DNA of 64,000 nt from positions 248,001 to 312,000 of the forward strand of contig JAXLXE010000003.1 of the NCBI GenBank assembly GCA_046328115.1. The letters are read 5' to 3'. The notes under the pieces were generated by a model. It did no database searches. It was not told where the DNA came from and saw nothing but the letters and a program-made list of their open reading frames with translations. Position 1 is the stretch's first letter. Every line of letters begins with the position of its first letter. This DNA comes from JAXLXE01 sp046328115. GTDB taxonomy: Bacteria; Chloroflexota; UBA6077; JACCZL01. Below are positions 8,544 to 17,889 of this stretch, piece after piece. The position numbers were made by a program, and so were the translations under genes.

Positions 8544-9713
8544 TTATCGGGTTTGCGCGGTCATCGCCCAAAACTCGGCGAAGCGGGGCAGCAGCGATTC
8601 CGCGCCGTACAACTGCCGGACATGCTCCGACGCTCGCGCGCCCATCGCGATCGCGCGCCCCTGATCGTCCAGTAGCTCCAGCGCCCGCCTCGCCATCCCC
8701 TCCGCGTCGCCGACGGGCAGGATGAAGCCGGTCTCGTCCTCCGTCACCGTGTCCGCCGCGCCGCTCACGTCGTTGGTGATCACCGGTCTGCCGGCCGCGC
8801 CCGCCTCCGCCAGCACCCGCGAGTTCCCCTCGTACACCGTCGAGGCCAGCACCACGTCGCACGCCGCGTAGTACCGCGGCACGTCCGGGTACACCACCGT
8901 GCCCACGAACGTCACACGGTCGGCTATGCCCAGGCCCGCCGCCAGCGCCTCCGCCGACGCACGCTCTGGCCCGTCGCCCGCCACCACCAGCCGCACGTCG
9001 TCCCGCGCCACGCGGATCGCCGCCATGGCACGCAGCAGCGTCGGCAAGTCCTTCTGAAGCACCAGCCTACCCATGAACAGCAGCAGGTGGCGGCAGCCTC
9101 CCAGCAAACGCTCGCGCAGATCGCTGGCCTCGATCCCGCCGAACCGCTCGAAGTCGCTGATCCAGCCGATGTTCCACACTCGCTCCGGCGTGACCCCCAG
9201 CCGGATCAGCTTGGCCCGCTCGCGCTCGCTCACCACCCGCACCGAGTCCGCCGAGCGCACCAGCCGCTTCGCCAGCGCGTTCAGTAGCGGGTTGACTCGG
9301 CGCTCTCGCAGCCAGTGCGGGCTGTCGATCATGTCGCCGGCGATCTGGACGGACAGCGGGATACCGTACCGCCGACGCAGCAGGTAGCCGGCCAGCCCGC
9401 ACAGCATGGGATCCTCGGTGGAGACCAGGTCGAACCGCGTCGCGCGCTGCAATCTGCTCCCCACTCGGTACGCGTCAAGCGGGAACGCCACCCGCGACCG
9501 CGAGCCGCTGGGGTGCACCGTGAATCCCGCACCGTGATGGATCGGCGCCGACGATCCGCTGAGCGATCGCACCACCATGTGGTAGTCACGCAAAATGGAG
9601 GCGTACCGTAGCTGGCGCTGGTGTGCGTCGCCGAACGCGTCATCCCGTGGGCGCAAAAGCGCCGGATCCGTCCCGATCGCGAGCAGCCTCAGGTTGCTGG
9701 ACGCCAGAGTCAC
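8544..9713 (-). CDS. Glycosyltransferase family 4 (GT-B)
   Basis: A 389-residue GT-B glycosyltransferase that transfers a sugar from an activated donor, probably onto a surface glycan or lipid. The C-terminal Rossmann half shows the family marks: LLFMGRLVLQKDLPTLLRAM, VVAGDGPER, and STVYEGNSRVLAEAGAAGRP, whose E-x7-E pattern binds the donor. The N-terminal acceptor half is less conserved. The start is a GTG at 9713 with no strong ribosome site, so an internal start is possible. It is divergent from the NurA gene across 111 bases and does not share an operon with other sugar genes. Confidence 0.85.
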   Translation of the reverse strand: MTLASSNLRLLAIGTDPALLRPRDDAFGDAHQRQLRYASILRDYHMVVRSLSGSSAPIHHGAGFTVHPSGSRSRVAFPLDAYRVGSRLQRATRFDLVSTEDPMLCGLAGYLLRRRYGIPLSVQIAGDMIDSPHWLRERRVNPLLNALAKRLVRSADSVRVVSERERAKLIRLGVTPERVWNIGWISDFERFGGIEASDLRERLLGGCRHLLLFMGRLVLQKDLPTLLRAMAAIRVARDDVRLVVAGDGPERASAEALAAGLGIADRVTFVGTVVYPDVPRYYAACDVVLASTVYEGNSRVLAEAGAAGRPVITNDVSGAADTVTEDETGFILPVGDAEGMARRALELLDDQGRAIAMGARASEHVRQLYGAESLLPRFAEFWAMTAQTR

Positions 9714-9824
9714 CGACTATCTCGCGAGGCCGGCGGGGTATACTGGTGAAACGTGCAGCACATTTGTTCGGCGCCCGCACCCTCCGCCCGCTCGGCCAGC
9801 GGATTGTAGAGCACGGAGCGCGCC

Positions 9825-11009
9825 GTGACCCTGGATCTGCTGCGCGTGGGACCCCAGGTGCGCCGCATGGGCGCCACCCTCCGCACCCGCGCCGGCTGGT
9901 ATGAGCAGCGCGTATGGCTGGCCCGCCGGACGCTGTCCGACCAGGCCGGCAACTGGCAGCACCTCGCGGAGCTCGCCCGAACCGCCCGCGGCCGCCGCCT
10001 GGCCACGCCCCTGGAGCGGCTGGACGCCACGTATCCGCTCCCGCCCATCCCATCCGCCTTCCGCGTCATCGCCACGGACGGCTCCCAGATCGAGCCAGAC
10101 CGCCATGGCGTGGCAGACTTCTACCTCATCAACATCGGCAAGGTGGTCATCGACTACGGCGTCCGCCCAGCCGCCGCGCTGAGCAGCGAGCCCACCCTCT
10201 ATTTTGACCGCGAGGACCTCTACATCCAGCACGGCGATCGCCGCATCACCGTGACCGACCACCACCTCAGTGCGAAACGCTCACAGCTCGAGCTCCAGGC
10301 CGCCGGAACGCTCGCCGCCGACCCCGGCGAAGAGCCCCGACCCACCGTCGTCCTGGCGGATGGCACACTCCTCATGATCCTGCCGGAGGACCGCCCGGAG
10401 GACATCTTCCGCGAGAACTTGCTCCGACCATACGTCCGGGAGATGGGCCGGCTCGGCCAGGCCGGCGTGCCCCTGGCCAGCTACGTCAGCCGGCCCCGCG
10501 CCACCGAGGTCTCCGCGCTCCTCCGCGAGGCCACCTGCAAAGGACTCGTCGAACGTTGTGACACCTGCTTCGGCAGCGGCGAAGGTGTCTGCGGCCTGGA
10601 CGCGCTGCCAGACCGCGAGCTGTTCCGCGCCCTCGCACCCGGCGAACGGTCTGCCCTCTTCTCCATGACCCTCTCCTCGCCGCTGCTAGACTACTACCAG
10701 CCCGAGGGAATCGATCAGGTGCCGCGCTTCTTCTATGTAAACGTCGGCAGCGAGATCGCCCGGGTCGAGCTCAGCGCCTGGGTCGCGGCCGACTCCGCCC
10801 GCATTGACCTGGTCCACTCGGTGATCGTAGACCAGTGCCGGCGCGGCCAGGGCTACCCCGTCACCATCGCCCGAGCGCACGAGCAGGCGGTTGTCACCGG
10901 GCAGGACCGAGCCGCTTTCAGGCGGATGCTGGAGGAGACGCTGGTCCGCGAGGGCGTGCCCGGCAGAACCTCCGAGAAGCAGCTCAGCAAGGACCGCAAG
11001 GCCGTATGA
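9825..11009 (+). CDS. nurA: NurA-domain nuclease
   Basis: This 394-residue protein carries a NurA domain, a 5'-3' nuclease that in archaea works with the HerA translocase to resect DNA double-strand ends. The catalytic N-terminal motif ATDGSQIEPDRHG (Asp85) is clear, followed by FYLINIG, a second acidic motif VVLADGTLL (Asp179), and the C-terminal GYPVTIARAHEQAVVTG block typical of the family. A CDTCFGSGEGVC stretch near residue 245 holds three cysteines and could be structural. The stop overlaps the start of the next gene by four bases (ATGA), and HerA, Mre11 and Rad50 follow on the same strand. The start GTG at 9825 has only a weak ribosome site. Confidence 0.88.
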   Translation: MTLDLLRVGPQVRRMGATLRTRAGWYEQRVWLARRTLSDQAGNWQHLAELARTARGRRLATPLERLDATYPLPPIPSAFRVIATDGSQIEPDRHGVADFYLINIGKVVIDYGVRPAAALSSEPTLYFDREDLYIQHGDRRITVTDHHLSAKRSQLELQAAGTLAADPGEEPRPTVVLADGTLLMILPEDRPEDIFRENLLRPYVREMGRLGQAGVPLASYVSRPRATEVSALLREATCKGLVERCDTCFGSGEGVCGLDALPDRELFRALAPGERSALFSMTLSSPLLDYYQPEGIDQVPRFFYVNVGSEIARVELSAWVAADSARIDLVHSVIVDQCRRGQGYPVTIARAHEQAVVTGQDRAAFRRMLEETLVREGVPGRTSEKQLSKDRKAV

Positions 11010-11590
11010 CCAACCCCATCGGCGAGATCGTCCAGTCCTCCATCACGGAGTTCGCCGCCCAGACCCTCCGTTTCGGCGAATCGCCGCCGTTCGGCAGCTT
11101 CGTCAAGGTCGTCGATGGGCCCGGCACCGTCTACGGCGTGGTCTACGCCGTGGAGTCTGGCAGCCTGGATCCCGGCGGCCGGCCCATCGTGCGCGGTCGC
11201 GACGGCCTGCGCGATCAGGCCATTTACGAGGAAAACCCAGACCTCGAGCTGGTGCTGCGCACCGAGCTTCGTGCCCTCTCCATGGCCCACGACGTCAATG
11301 GCACCCTCCGGGTGGCCGCGCCCCCGCACCCGCCGCGCCTGCACTGGTCCGTGTACGCCTGCGACGCCGCGGAGACGGTCCGCGTCACGGAATCGCTGGA
11401 GTACCTGCGGGTCCTCCTGGCCGCGCAAGACGCGCCCGTGGACTCGCTGCTCACGGCCAGCATCCGCGCCGCGTGCGCCGCTCGCGACGGCGATCTGGAC
11501 TTTGCCCGCCGTGCCGCCCGCGACCTCGCCGTGCTCATGAAACGCGACTATCAGCGATTGACGGCGATCGCCCGGGCACTGGTGGACTAG
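11006..11590 (+). CDS. HAS-barrel domain protein (HerA accessory)
   Basis: I take the ATG at 11006, which overlaps the nurA stop as ATGA and gives 194 residues; the longer frame from 10835 is only nurA read in another phase. The N-terminal ~90 residues have the HAS-barrel pattern (FGSFVKVVDG, VYGVVYAVESGSLDPGG, RPIVRG), a small beta barrel otherwise found at the N-terminus of HerA and F1-ATPase subunits. The central block PPHPPRLHWSVYACD is the second recognisable part, and a helical C-terminus follows. A stand-alone HAS-barrel gene between nurA and herA suggests it is a docking or regulatory subunit of that complex. Function is inferred from context. Confidence 0.75.
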   Translation: MTNPIGEIVQSSITEFAAQTLRFGESPPFGSFVKVVDGPGTVYGVVYAVESGSLDPGGRPIVRGRDGLRDQAIYEENPDLELVLRTELRALSMAHDVNGTLRVAAPPHPPRLHWSVYACDAAETVRVTESLEYLRVLLAAQDAPVDSLLTASIRAACAARDGDLDFARRAARDLAVLMKRDYQRLTAIARALVD

Positions 11591-11593
11591 GCC

Positions 11594-13246
11594 ATGCCAG
11601 ATCACGAAGAGCGTCTGGGACTCGTCGTCGGTGGCTCCCTCGTGGAGGGCCTGCGCATCCGGTTGGACGAGGCCGCTTCCGTAGAGGACATCCGCGTGGG
11701 TCACTTCCTCCGCGTGGCCGGCGAGAAGCACGACTTCTTCTGCCTGGTCAAGGATGTCCGGCTGGACGCCACCTCCGACGACGTGGCCGCCGACCCACCC
11801 TCGCCGGACGAGGGCTTCCTCCGCGCTGTGCTCCTCGGCACCAGCGCCTACGGCACGCTGGAGGCCCAACCGATGCTCATGCTCAGCCGCGAGAACGCCG
11901 GCGCCGAGGGCGAGGAGGCCGGCCCACTGCCCGTGAAGACCGTCCCATCGCATTTCTCGCCCGTGTTCTCCGCGGACGAGTCAGACTTCACCCGGGTCTT
12001 CGGCGAGGAGGCCGCCGACCGCTTCCTCATCGGAGCCCCGCAAGACATGGACGCGCCGGTCCGGCTAGACCTGAGGAGGTTTGTGGAGAGGTCAAACGGC
12101 GTCTTCGGCAAGTCCGGTACGGGCAAGAGCTTCCTCACCCGTCTCCTGCTCTGCGGCGTGATCAAGAGCAACGTCGCCACCAACCTGGTGTTCGACATGC
12201 ACAGCGAATACGGCTGGTCCAGCCAGAGCGAGAGCGGCTCCATGGTCAAGGGGCTCCGCCAGCTCTTCAGCAGCAACCAGGTGGCCACGTACACCTTGGA
12301 CTGGGACTCCGCCCGTGATCGGCCCGTGAAGCCGGACGGCCAGATCCGGATCGGCCTGAACGAGATCGACATCGAGGACATCGCCCTGCTCCAAAACGAG
12401 CTCCGGCTCAACCCCACGGCCGTCGAATCGGCCAGCCTCTGCGAGGACCGCTTCAAGGACCGCTGGATCGCTGAGCTGACTGACGACGACACCAACGTGA
12501 AGGAGCTAGCGGACGATATCGGCGCCAACTCCGCCTCGCTCGGCGCGCTCCGCAACAAGCTTCGCGCCCACATCACCCGCCTCAAGTTCATCCAGACCCA
12601 CGTGTCCATGAAGGACTCCGGCCTGGAGCTGCTCATCGCGGACCTCGAGCGCGGCCGCCACGTCGTCCTCGAGTTCGGCCAGCACCGCACCCTCATTGCC
12701 TACATGCTGGCCGCCAATGTGATCACGCGCCGCATCTATCAACGCTGGACCACACGTGTGGAGGAGCACAAGCAGAGCGGCGGCAAGCGGCCCGCCCCAA
12801 CCCAGCTCATGATCACCATTGAGGAGGCCCACCGCTTTCTCAACCCCGGCGTGTCAGAGCAGACCATCTTTGGGACCATCGCCCGCGAGCTGCGAAAGTA
12901 CAACGTCACCCTCCTGGTGGTGGACCAGCGGCCGTCCGGCATCGATGATGAGGTGCTCTCCCAGATCGGCACCCGCATCACCTGCGCCCTGAACGACGAC
13001 AAGGACATCGAGGCCGTCCTGGCCGGCGTGAGCGGCGCCAGCCAGCTCCGCTCCATCCTGGCCCGCCTGGACACCCGCCAGGAGGCCATGATCATGGGCC
13101 ACGCCGTCCCCATGCCCATGCCCATCCGGACCCGCTCCTACGACGAGGCGTTCTACGCCACCCTGGGCCCCTGGGGCGACGATCCCGTGTTCGTCGCCGA
13201 GAAGAGCCGCGAGTACGACGAGCTGTTCCCGCCCGATGAGAGCTGA
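11594..13246 (+). CDS. herA: HerA-type DNA translocase ATPase
   Basis: A 550-residue FtsK/HerA superfamily ATPase expected to form a hexameric pump on DNA and drive the NurA nuclease. The N-terminal ~100 residues resemble a HAS barrel. Walker A is GKSGTGKS (residues 172-179), followed by VFDMHSEYGWS; Walker B with the catalytic glutamate is LMITIEEAHRFL (Glu410-411). The stretch LLVVDQRPSGIDDEVLSQ is the usual sensor region with arginine. Length is normal for bacterial/archaeal HerA. It starts three bases after the HAS-barrel gene and is followed 21 bases later by a DinB-like gene, then mre11 and rad50, so all are likely co-transcribed. Confidence 0.9.
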   Translation: MPDHEERLGLVVGGSLVEGLRIRLDEAASVEDIRVGHFLRVAGEKHDFFCLVKDVRLDATSDDVAADPPSPDEGFLRAVLLGTSAYGTLEAQPMLMLSRENAGAEGEEAGPLPVKTVPSHFSPVFSADESDFTRVFGEEAADRFLIGAPQDMDAPVRLDLRRFVERSNGVFGKSGTGKSFLTRLLLCGVIKSNVATNLVFDMHSEYGWSSQSESGSMVKGLRQLFSSNQVATYTLDWDSARDRPVKPDGQIRIGLNEIDIEDIALLQNELRLNPTAVESASLCEDRFKDRWIAELTDDDTNVKELADDIGANSASLGALRNKLRAHITRLKFIQTHVSMKDSGLELLIADLERGRHVVLEFGQHRTLIAYMLAANVITRRIYQRWTTRVEEHKQSGGKRPAPTQLMITIEEAHRFLNPGVSEQTIFGTIARELRKYNVTLLVVDQRPSGIDDEVLSQIGTRITCALNDDKDIEAVLAGVSGASQLRSILARLDTRQEAMIMGHAVPMPMPIRTRSYDEAFYATLGPWGDDPVFVAEKSREYDELFPPDES

Positions 13247-13267
13247 GCCATCACGGAGCGTGCCTCT

Positions 13268-13786
13268 ATGAACGACCTGATTTGGATGACCGACGAGCAA
13301 CGAACGGGGCGGCCCTTCAGTGGGCCCGAGAAAGTCGTGCTCGCCGGCTTCATGGACTTCCAGCGAGACACGCTGATCTGGAAAGTGAGCGGACTCACGG
13401 ACGACCAGGCCAGCCGCGCCTTCCCGCCCAGCGGGATGACGCTGGCTGGCCTGGTCAAACACTGCGCCTACGTGGAACGCTGGTGGTTCCAGCGGGTGTT
13501 CGACAATCGCGATGTCTGGATCCTCTGGTTGGACGGCGACGAATCACTGGAGTGGAAGCTGGCGCCCGGTGAGACGCTGGCGGACGTCGTGGCGCTGTAC
13601 CGTCAAGAGATCGCAATCTCGCGCGAGATCGTGGCCGCGCACGATCTGGGGGAGCACGCCCGCTTCCCCGCCCGCGCCCAGCACAGCCTGCGCCGGATCC
13701 TCATCCACATGATCGAGGAGACGGCTCGCCACAACGGCCACGCCGACCTCATGCGCGAGCAGGTGGATGGCCAGACCGGCGAATAA
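13268..13786 (+). CDS. DinB superfamily (DUF664) protein
   Basis: A 172-residue four-helix-bundle protein of the DinB/DUF664 type, often metal-binding and, in some relatives, a thiol-dependent S-transferase. The pattern GLTDDQASRAFPPSGM, then LAGLVKHCAYVERWW, and finally RRILIHMIEETARHNGHADL gives the three His residues normally used as metal ligands (in HCA, HMIEE and RHNGH). It lies inside the herA-mre11 run with only short gaps on both sides. DinB was first seen as a DNA-damage-inducible gene, but no repair role is proven for this family, so its place in the operon may be opportunistic. Confidence 0.82.
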   Translation: MNDLIWMTDEQRTGRPFSGPEKVVLAGFMDFQRDTLIWKVSGLTDDQASRAFPPSGMTLAGLVKHCAYVERWWFQRVFDNRDVWILWLDGDESLEWKLAPGETLADVVALYRQEIAISREIVAAHDLGEHARFPARAQHSLRRILIHMIEETARHNGHADLMREQVDGQTGE

Positions 13787-13823
13787 TCCACCGCCTGCCA
13801 CGCGCCACGCCTGAGAGACGCCC

Positions 13824-15053
13824 GTGATCAAGCTCCTCCACATTGCGGACATCCACATCGGGATGGAGAACTACGGCCGGATTGACCCCGCCACCGGTTC
13901 CTCCACCCGCCTCAAGGACTTCCTGGACACCCTGGACGAGGCGGTAGACCGCGCCATCGCCGAGCCCGTGGACGCCGTGGTCGTGGCCGGTGACATCTAC
14001 AAGTCCCGCGACCCCTCGCCCACCCACCAGCGCGAATTCGCCCGCCGCGTGCTCAAGCTCTCCCGCGCCGGGATCCAGGTTGTGATCGTCGCCGGTAACC
14101 ACGACATCCCGCTGGCCGAAGGCCGCGCGACCTCCGTGGACATCTTCTCGGTCCTGGACCTGCCCAACGTCACCGTCACCCGCCGGCTTGATACCCACCG
14201 CGTGGAGACCCGCGGCGGTCCGCTCCAGATCGTGGCGCTGCCGTGGCTCACCCGCGGGGTGTTCCTGAAACGCGAGGACTACCGAAACATCTCGATCGAG
14301 GAGCTGCTCCACAAGATGGGAGAGATGGCGGACGCCCGCCTTACCGACCTCTGCTCTCAGCTCGACCCCTCGGTACCCGCCGTGCTCGTCGGCCACGCCC
14401 ACGTCCACGGCGCGCGCGTCGGCGCCGAGCGCATGCTGACCCTCGGTAGCGATCCTGTCTTCAATCTCACCATGCTGGACCGGCCCAACATCGACTACGT
14501 AGCCCTCGGCCACATCCACAAACACCAGCCGCTCCACACCGGCAGCACCCCCGTCGTCTATTCCGGCAGCATCAACCGCGTCGACTTCAGCGAGGAGCGC
14601 GAGGATAAAGGCTTCGTTCTCGTTGAGGTCCAGCGCGGCTCCGCCAACTGGGAGTTCGTCCCTGTCAAGGCTCGGCCGTTCATCACCATCCGGGCCGAGC
14701 CGGAGACAGACAACCCTACGGGCGAAGTGCTCAAGGCCATCGAGAAGCGCGCAACCGATGTTCCCGAAAGCGTCATCCGTCTCCAGCTCGTGGGTCCGCG
14801 CTCACGCCTCCAGACTGTGGACGAGCGAGAGGTCCGCCGCGCCCTGGCCGAGGCCGAGTTCGTGGTGCCCTTCCAGCGCGAGTACACGGACACCGCCCGC
14901 GTCCCGCTGCTCGGGAACACCGTGGAGGGCCGCACGCCCCTCCAGCTCCTGGAGACCTTTCTGGAGCGCAAGGGTGAGCTCCCCGCGGACCGCCGCGCCG
15001 CGCTCCTGGCAAAGGCCAACGAGCTGATGACCCGCGACCCCGCCGAGGCTTGA
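13824..15053 (+). CDS. Mre11/SbcD-type exonuclease
   Basis: A 409-residue metallophosphoesterase, the nuclease subunit of the Mre11-Rad50 (SbcCD) complex that opens and trims DNA ends. The metal-binding motifs are present in order: ADIHIG (Asp9, His11), GDIYKSRDP (Asp57), GNHD (91-94), GHAHVHG and GHIHKHQ. The third motif lacks the second Asp of the usual GDLFD box (Tyr in its place), a variation worth noting although the metal-bridging Asp57 is kept. The C-terminal capping region (from about residue 270) ends in a Rad50-binding helix-rich tail. Start GTG; three bases separate it from rad50. The name SbcD would also fit. Confidence 0.9.
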   Translation: MIKLLHIADIHIGMENYGRIDPATGSSTRLKDFLDTLDEAVDRAIAEPVDAVVVAGDIYKSRDPSPTHQREFARRVLKLSRAGIQVVIVAGNHDIPLAEGRATSVDIFSVLDLPNVTVTRRLDTHRVETRGGPLQIVALPWLTRGVFLKREDYRNISIEELLHKMGEMADARLTDLCSQLDPSVPAVLVGHAHVHGARVGAERMLTLGSDPVFNLTMLDRPNIDYVALGHIHKHQPLHTGSTPVVYSGSINRVDFSEEREDKGFVLVEVQRGSANWEFVPVKARPFITIRAEPETDNPTGEVLKAIEKRATDVPESVIRLQLVGPRSRLQTVDEREVRRALAEAEFVVPFQREYTDTARVPLLGNTVEGRTPLQLLETFLERKGELPADRRAALLAKANELMTRDPAEA

Positions 15054-15056
15054 GCC

Positions 15057-17618
15057 GTGATCCCCGTCCGCCTCCAGCTCCGCAACTTCATGTCCTACGG
15101 CGAGATCCACGACCCGCTGGAGCTCGAGGGCATTCACGTGGCCGTCCTCTCCGGCGAAAACGGCGCCGGCAAGTCCACCCTGATCGATGCGATCACCTGG
15201 GTCCTCTGGGGCCAGAGCCGGGCCCGCACCACGGACGACCTCATCCACACCGGTGCCACGGAGATGGAGGTGGACTTCGAATTCAGGCTTGCGGACAACA
15301 CCTACCGCGTCATCCGCAAGCGCACGGTCGCTCGCAGCAGCGCCACGCTGCTCGACCTCAGTGTCAGGGACGGAGACTCCTTCCGATCGATCAGCGGCAA
15401 CACCATCCGCGATACCGAGGCCAAGATCGAGCATCTCCTCCGCATGAGCTACAGCACATTCACCAGCTCGTCGCTCATCCTCCAGGGCCGCGCCGACTCC
15501 TTCACGCGCGCCACACCCGCCGAGCGCAAGCAGGTCCTGGCCGACATCCTTGAGCTGGACGAGTACGATCGACTCCAGGAGCGCGCCCGTCGCGAGGCGC
15601 AGGCCCGCGAGGCTCGCCAGCGCGAGCTTGAGCAGCAGATCCGCGAGGCCGAGTCCGAGCTCGACCGCCGCGAAGAGTTCCGCGATGCGCACCGCGCCCA
15701 CGAGCAGCAGATCCGCGAGCTCGACGTGTTGATCCAGCACACTGAGTCAGAGCTGGTGCCCGTCCAGAGCCAGATCGCCACATTGGAGGCCGTGGAGCGT
15801 GACCTGAGTGGTCTGGCGGATCAGGTCCAGGGCACTCGAAGCACCTGCGACCGACTCGAACGCTCCATCCGCGACGCCGCCACCGCCCTCGGATCCATGA
15901 AGACCACGCTCGATCGGGCAGACCAGGTGGAGGCAGACTACGCGCGCCTCCGCGCAGCCCGCGAGGCTGACCAGGCGCTCAACCTGAAACGCGATACGTA
16001 CACGACCGCCCGGACCGAGCTGGCAACGGCAGAGGCAGCGATCGAATCACGCCGCGGCCTCGCAACGGCCGAGCTCGCGGCTCTCCAGGAGCGAGCAGCA
16101 CGAGCGCGCGCTCAAGCCACCGAGCTATCCGCCCACACCGCCGCTGTGGAGCGCGCCCGCGCTACGTTAGCGGACCTCGCTCGGCTCCAGGAGCGCAAGT
16201 CCCAGCTAGAACGCCGTGTCTCCGGCCTCCGTGAGCAGATGGCCGAGCTCCGCGGCAGCAACGAGCGCCTGCGTGGCGAGATGCAATCCCTCCGCGGCCG
16301 CATTGACGTGCTCGAATCCAACGCCATCTGCCCCATCTGCCGAAGCGAGCTAGACGACGACGGCCGCGCCGCGCTGGTGCAGCAATACACAGCCGAAGGT
16401 CTGGCCCAGAAAGCCACGTTCCAGGACAACGCCCGCCGCGCCACCGAGCTAGAGGGCCAGACCAGCCAGCTCCAGGCAGATCTCAGCCGAATCGCCGTGG
16501 AGATCGAGCAGAGCGCCGGCGCTGAGCGCGCCCTGGCTGGTGCCGAGCAGTCGTTGGCGGCCGCCCGCGCCGCCCAGGAAGAGCTGGCCACCATCGATCC
16601 GCAGATTGCTGCCCGCCAGCGGGTGCTGGAGACCGGCGAGCTGATAGCAGCCGAGCAGGCAGAAACAGATCGGATCCGTGCCCGCATCACAGCGCTGGAC
16701 TACGACGAACGCACGCATCGAGAAGTCCGCGCCCAGATGCAATCGCTGGCCTACGCCGAGGAACAGGAGCGTGAGCTTCAGCGCACGCGCCAGGCCATGG
16801 CCCACCGGCAGGAGTCCGTGGAGCGCGACCGCACCGCGCTCATGGAATGGCAGGCCAAGCTCCAGGCCGATTCGGCGCGGTTGGATCTCCTGCGTACCCA
16901 GATCGCAGAGCTTCCCGAAGTGCGCCGACGCGCACAGCGTCTCGCCGAATCGCTGGCCGAGCACCGCCAGAATCACGGCCTGGCCAACCGCCGCCTGGGC
17001 GAGGCCCGGCAGCGCCTTGCCTACCTGGATCAGCTCGAGCGGCAGACGGACGAACGGCGGGTGGTCATGAAGGCCACCGTCAGCGAACGATCGCTCTACA
17101 CCGAGCTTGCCACGGCCTTCGGCAAGAACGGTATCCAGGCCATGCTGATTGAGACGGCCATTCCCGACATCCAGGACGAGGCTAACCGTCTCCTTGGGAT
17201 CATGACGCAGGGCCGCATGCACGTCGCCATGCAGACCCAGCGCAGCCGCCGAGGATCGGACGGTACCATAGAGACGCTTGACATCGTTATCCACGACGAG
17301 CTTGGAGATCGCCCCTACGAGATGTACTCCGGGGGCGAGGCGTTCCGGGTCAATTTCGCCATCCGGATCGCGCTCTCGCGGCTGCTGGCTCGACGAGCCG
17401 GCGCCCGGCTTCAAACGTTAGTTATCGATGAAGGCTTCGGCAGCCAGGACGAGGAAGGCCGCGAGCGCCTGGTGGAAGCAATCCAGGGAGTGGCCGATGA
17501 ATTCGAGAAGATCCTGGTAATAACCCACCTGGACGACCTGAAAGATCGATTCCCCGTGCGGATCGACGTGCGCAAGACGGCCCTGGGCTCCGTGTTCGAG
17601 GTCCAGTGGCTCGGCTAG
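15057..17618 (+). CDS. Rad50/SbcC-type SMC ATPase
   Basis: An 853-residue ATPase that pairs with the preceding Mre11. The N-terminal half-domain has Walker A GENGAGKST (33-41) and a Q-loop in TSSLILQGRAD. Two long heptad-repeat arms rich in Glu, Arg, Gln and Ala flank a zinc hook CPIC (Cys425, Cys428) that dimerises two molecules. The C-terminal half has the ABC signature YSGGEAFRVNFAIR and Walker B TLVIDEGFGSQDEEG. The size (853) is closer to archaeal Rad50 than to the ~1050-residue E. coli SbcC. Start GTG at 15057. It ends the repair run; 271 bases then separate it from the next gene. Confidence 0.92.
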   Translation: MIPVRLQLRNFMSYGEIHDPLELEGIHVAVLSGENGAGKSTLIDAITWVLWGQSRARTTDDLIHTGATEMEVDFEFRLADNTYRVIRKRTVARSSATLLDLSVRDGDSFRSISGNTIRDTEAKIEHLLRMSYSTFTSSSLILQGRADSFTRATPAERKQVLADILELDEYDRLQERARREAQAREARQRELEQQIREAESELDRREEFRDAHRAHEQQIRELDVLIQHTESELVPVQSQIATLEAVERDLSGLADQVQGTRSTCDRLERSIRDAATALGSMKTTLDRADQVEADYARLRAAREADQALNLKRDTYTTARTELATAEAAIESRRGLATAELAALQERAARARAQATELSAHTAAVERARATLADLARLQERKSQLERRVSGLREQMAELRGSNERLRGEMQSLRGRIDVLESNAICPICRSELDDDGRAALVQQYTAEGLAQKATFQDNARRATELEGQTSQLQADLSRIAVEIEQSAGAERALAGAEQSLAAARAAQEELATIDPQIAARQRVLETGELIAAEQAETDRIRARITALDYDERTHREVRAQMQSLAYAEEQERELQRTRQAMAHRQESVERDRTALMEWQAKLQADSARLDLLRTQIAELPEVRRRAQRLAESLAEHRQNHGLANRRLGEARQRLAYLDQLERQTDERRVVMKATVSERSLYTELATAFGKNGIQAMLIETAIPDIQDEANRLLGIMTQGRMHVAMQTQRSRRGSDGTIETLDIVIHDELGDRPYEMYSGGEAFRVNFAIRIALSRLLARRAGARLQTLVIDEGFGSQDEEGRERLVEAIQGVADEFEKILVITHLDDLKDRFPVRIDVRKTALGSVFEVQWLG

Positions 17619-17889
17619 CATTTCCAGTGTCGTCACGGAGACTGTGATTGTTCTGTAACACCACACCGGCCGCGACGGGCGGCCACACCACCTACCCTTT
17701 GAATCTGTCCGCCCCGCGAGCGCGGGATCAACGAGCCCCAGGGTTCGCGGAGCTTTCAAACATGTTGCACACAACTCGCGTCCGCACACGGTCCACCGCG
17801 GCCGTCTCGGGCGAGCGGTTCCACGCATGCGCGTGGCAGCCAGATGGGTCTGCGTACGGTCGCGCGCTCCCGGTTGGGAGCGGGCGCTG

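Noticed and set aside
10835..11005. Longer start for the HAS-barrel gene
   Set aside because: This part is nurA in another frame; the ATGA overlap at 11006 is the better start.
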